Shown here piece after piece: positions 60,115 through 64,000 of a stretch of 64,000 nucleotides of DNA (its first letter is position 1; the number at the start of each line of letters is the position of its first letter). The translations under genes and the position numbers were made by a program. Origin of the DNA: Psoroptes ovis (Eukaryota; Arthropoda; Arachnida; Sarcoptiformes; Psoroptidae); the NCBI GenBank assembly GCA_002943765.1, contig PQWQ01000006.1:744001-808000 (forward strand), read 5' to 3'. A model generated the notes under the pieces. The model did no database searches and was not told the DNA's origin. It saw nothing but the letters and a program-made list of their open reading frames with translations.

Positions 60115-63100
60115 GATAAATTGTCAGTTTATTTGGGAGAAAACAGAAACAAACAATCGAAATGTATTTACAAAATCTTTAATTTGCCGCAATCATGAAT
60201 AATTGATGCCACAAAGAAAAAAATCGAATAACGACACAATTATTTAAAACAACAACTAAAATTGAATCGGCGAAAATGAAAAAAAATATTCCAAGAAAAC
60301 AAAAATATCAAATTCAATAACGATTCAAAATGGGCTGAAAATTGTGCTGGAACACACATTAACATTAACACAGAACAAATCACACATGCACCGCATACAA
60401 ACTACAAAAAATTAATGAAAAATGAATGAGAATAGCTAAAACACTAAAAATTTGAAATTAGAAAAATTTTAAAAAACTTCTTTGCCGCATTTTATATCTA
60501 ATATTTTCCATCAAATACAAACATACACATGCACATAGACATTATATTAATAATAAATATTATATCAATGATATATAAAATGAAAAATAAGGAAAATAAA
60601 AAGTTGAATACCTTGGAAACCACCGCATAAACACTCACACTAACTGACAAACATACAGAGGCTATGCTTATATCTGCATTATGTATAAATTTCTATATAA
60701 AATAAATGTAAAATTTAAAAATTTTCATAACGGCAAAGAGGAACAGAACAGAAAAAACCGTTATGTTTTTACACATCCATCAGCTGATATTGAAATGGTG
60801 CTGTTTGTGTCAGTGTGTTTCTGTGCTTAAAGTTTGAATCAAGCACTAAAATAAACAGCAATAAACAAACTAACGGTACTGTGTCTGTGTGTGCATATGG
60901 ATGTGGGGAAAAATGTATGAAATGAAATGAATAAATAAAACGAAATAAAATAAATAAAAGAGACATGGGCAAACAACAACAGCAACTGCACAAATTTTCA
61001 AATGCAAAGAGTTGGCGCGATTATTGGGGAGATATTATTGGTCAGAAAATATATTTGAAAAATCAAAATGAAATGAATCATCGTGTGTCTGTGTGTTTTT
61101 AACTAGAAACTGAAATTTAGTCATGAAAATTTACGGTCAAAAAACCAGAATCGGGATTTAAATTTGAATATGGAAACGAACAAAATTGTCATTGGTCAAA
61201 TTGAAGAAAAAATATTCGTTTTTTTGCATAAAATATTCAAAAATACTCAAAGATTTCTTCGAGTAGAAAAATACTGGTCAAATCCTGGTCATAGAAATGG
61301 TGGAATTATACAAAAATCATTTTTCTCAGTGGATATTTTGCGTGACAAGTCCAAGACATGTGTAAAAATTGATGCAAAACCACACAAATACTAACACACG
61401 AAAAGCCTTAATTTGCATTTGTTGTTGCAGTATCGCTCTACACACACATCCTTATTTATATTTATTCTTATTTATATTTATATTCATTTTTTTTTGTTTT
61501 TTTAAGAAGGCAAGAAATAAATATTTCTGTAATAATACGAATAATAATAGTAATGATAATGATAATTTCATAACCTAAAGTTGCATATCATCACTTCTAA
61601 ATCGAAAAAATGAATCAAATGATAATTAGATTATTATCATCAGATATGTAAATGCATGTATATTTTACATGGGAATTTTACTAATAATAAGTAATACAAC
61701 ACACGCAAACAATGATCAAAATTGTGGTCGTATTTCTTCAATTTGGTCATTGATCTGTACTGAACTTATTTTAAATTTTTGAAATTTTGGATTTTGAATA
61801 CTTTTGATGATACTACTTGATATTGCTACCATTATTATCATCATTATAATTGAAATTCATTCATGGTTTACTCTATGTAAATTTCAGTTTTACATTCATT
61901 AAATCAATTTTTAATTTTAGTAATTAATTAATTCATTTAATTTTTTTTCTTTAAAAAATAATTAAAAATAAATTTGAAATTAATTAATTTAGCTTGGTTT
62001 ACTTGAAAAATTACGAAAATTTATCCATGATGAAATGGATAAAATGAATTTTATTTTATTTTAAATTCATTTGCAAGTAAACAAAATAAAGTAAAATTCA
62101 ATACAGACTACCTTATTTTGTAAAAAAGGAATAGAAATAAATAAATCGTGTGTATTATTATCATAATCATTTGCTATTATCATCATCGACATCGACATGA
62201 TATTTTTGTATTGTTATCACAAAATCTTTATGGAAATACTGTTTTTTTCTTCTAATTCAAAACACAATATGACCTTATTTTGATTGTTTGAAACATATAC
62301 AAAAAACTTATTATAAAAGACTTGTATTTAATTAATAATTAATTATTGATAATACACCACTATGGAAAAAATAGCAGATGAAGTAAAGGATTAAAACGCT
62401 GTATTAAGGCAAATACAAAAACAACAACAAGAAAAGAAAAATTGAAAAATGCAGCAATAGATTCGATTTTTCGTTTCGTTTGTTCGTTGAAATGCTTCAA
62501 GATGAATGAATTACAAGATAGTAATCAATAAATGTGATACACGAATCAATAAAGAAATTGACTCGAAACAGCAACAACAAAATACTCCTGCACGATTAAA
62601 CAATGATAACTGTTTTTTTGTTTTGTTTATTTTTAAATGCGAATTTTTTTCCATACAATTCAAAAATATAAAAAATAAATAAAATATTTGTTTCATCAAT
62701 AATAATGATAATAAATGAACAACACAGACAAACACACAGAAGCATGATTGCAATTTAAGAAATAATAATAATAAAAAGAAAAAAACATCGGTACAATGGC
62801 AAATAATGATAATAAAAATAAACAAATAATGATAATTATTGGAAATTTTAAAATCTTTAGTAGTTCTCCATTCAATTTTTCAAATATTGCAATGATAATG
62901 AAGAATATTTTTGTTTTTGAACATTTTCAATTTAATGAATTCTTCATTATTATCTTTATTATCATTTCAAGGATAATAATAAAACGTCATCAATGTCCAT
63001 ACTCAAATCCTCATCAATGAAATGATCAATGAATCAATCAATATTCACTATTCTTGAATTCAAAATCAATTCAAATACAATTTAAATTCAAATTTTACAA

Positions 63101-64000
63101 CTAAAATACTTCTTGAACAAACAAACAAACATAAACTCAAGGTAGATAGGATGAAGAATAGCGAAAAACAAATCAACGATTCAGTTGATAATTGATAAAT
63201 TCGAAAAGAAAATTTAGTCATTTTTTCGAATGATAATAATAACCACAATTGATCATTATGATAACCAACACAATTGATTATTTATAATAATGATAATAAT
63301 AACATCAACAATAAACAAAAATATAGCAATAATTATAAACAATTTTCAAAGAAAAAACATTATATTCAAGACATTCATACATACAAACATTCGTTCATTC
63401 ACAATAAACAAATGATAATAATAATAGAAATAATAAAGATAATAAATCAATAATACCATCATCATACATTGAACATTAGGTACAAGGGAAAAAAATAGAT
63501 AAAAGAAACGATGATGAAACGATATTTAGGTAAAAATAATTTTCATCACCTGTATGTTGTTGTAGCTGTTGTTTGTATTGTTTGAATCAAATCAATTCAT
63601 ATTCAATCAATAACAATTCAATACAACTCAATACGAATCGATACAATACCAACTCAATTCAACACAAATCAATACAAACATAAATTATAAACATAAACAA
63701 CAAAACAAACATACACGAAATTGAAAATTCATCATTATTACAATGAAAATGGTTATTATTATCATCATTCATTCATTTTCTTGAGTAAATTTTAATTAAT
63801 CATAATTCTTCTTTTATTTATTCAACTATCTAAGTTTTCGTGGCTAAATGTATTAATAAAAATAAATTTGATTATAACCACCATTACCATCAACATCATC
63901 ATTATTACTATTATTGTAATTATTCAAATGGAAAAACCAAAAGAAAAATTATAATTATAATAATAATTTACATCATTATTTACAACACACACAAACGCAC
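60115..64000. other. Right end: non-coding, repeat-rich
   Basis: 3.9 kb upstream of the low-complexity exon. It contains many AAT/ATA/CAA tracts, e.g. 63239-63310 and the CAATAC/CAATTC-rich DNA around 63600-63690. No ORF here shows a recognisable motif. A GGCGCGA word at 61014-61020 is E2F-like but far from the ATG. Confidence 0.5.

Noticed and set aside
61164..61394. 76-codon ORF near the right end
   Set aside because: No recognisable motif, no neighbours or splice context to support it.
1..64000. tRNA, rRNA, CRISPR or bacterial operon features
   Set aside because: None seen: no T-arm/acceptor pattern, no rRNA-like blocks, no regularly spaced repeats; the spliced genes show that this is animal nuclear DNA.

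Overview
This window looks like nuclear DNA from an animal, most likely an arthropod and probably an acariform (astigmatid) mite. The genes are animal genes (CLASP, BMP type II receptor, glutamate decarboxylase, enhancer of polycomb, CDK4/6). The DNA is very AT-rich, almost all introns are 57-75 nt with GT..AG ends, and the proteins carry long Asn/Ser/His/Asp-rich stretches. The mite assignment is inference from style only. No database search was possible; all exon models were built by hand from splice sites and reading frame.

Layout: the end of a DENND5-like Rab regulator (1-1021, +); a LysM-domain (LYSMD-type) gene (1238-2291, -) divergent from cytosolic methionyl-tRNA synthetase (3017-5093, +); enhancer of polycomb (6220-9553, +); a CDK4/6-type kinase (10304-11586, +); VPS16 (11853-14654, +); a complete, young LTR retroelement with gag, pol and an envelope-like part (17875-25007, +); a BMPR2/wit-like type II receptor with degenerate kinase motifs (about 27712-30173, +); glutamate decarboxylase (31994-41281, -) with a 6.3-kb first intron; a TMEM79-like MAPEG membrane protein (44460-45176, +); a CDK1/2-type PSTAIRE kinase (45387-46413, -); CLASP (47031-52217, -, possibly reaching 60114); and a large low-complexity first exon (59106-60114, -). 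From 60115 to the end I see no gene.

The neighbours are mostly unrelated housekeeping genes, as expected in a eukaryotic chromosome. Two cell-cycle kinases share a similar promoter theme: E2F-like sites lie about 140-150 nt upstream of both start codons. Two short non-autonomous DNA elements of hAT type are present; the one inside a CLASP intron is intact, with perfect 15-bp inverted ends and an 8-bp target duplication.

The most unusual objects are: (1) the LTR element, which combines a BEL/Pao-looking Gag with a Ty3/gypsy-looking Pol and carries an envelope-like region fused in frame to integrase; (2) the receptor kinase with altered HRD, DFG and glycine-loop motifs; and (3) a CLASP gene whose first TOG domain is not found in the window and whose first coding exon may be a low-complexity exon about 7 kb upstream.
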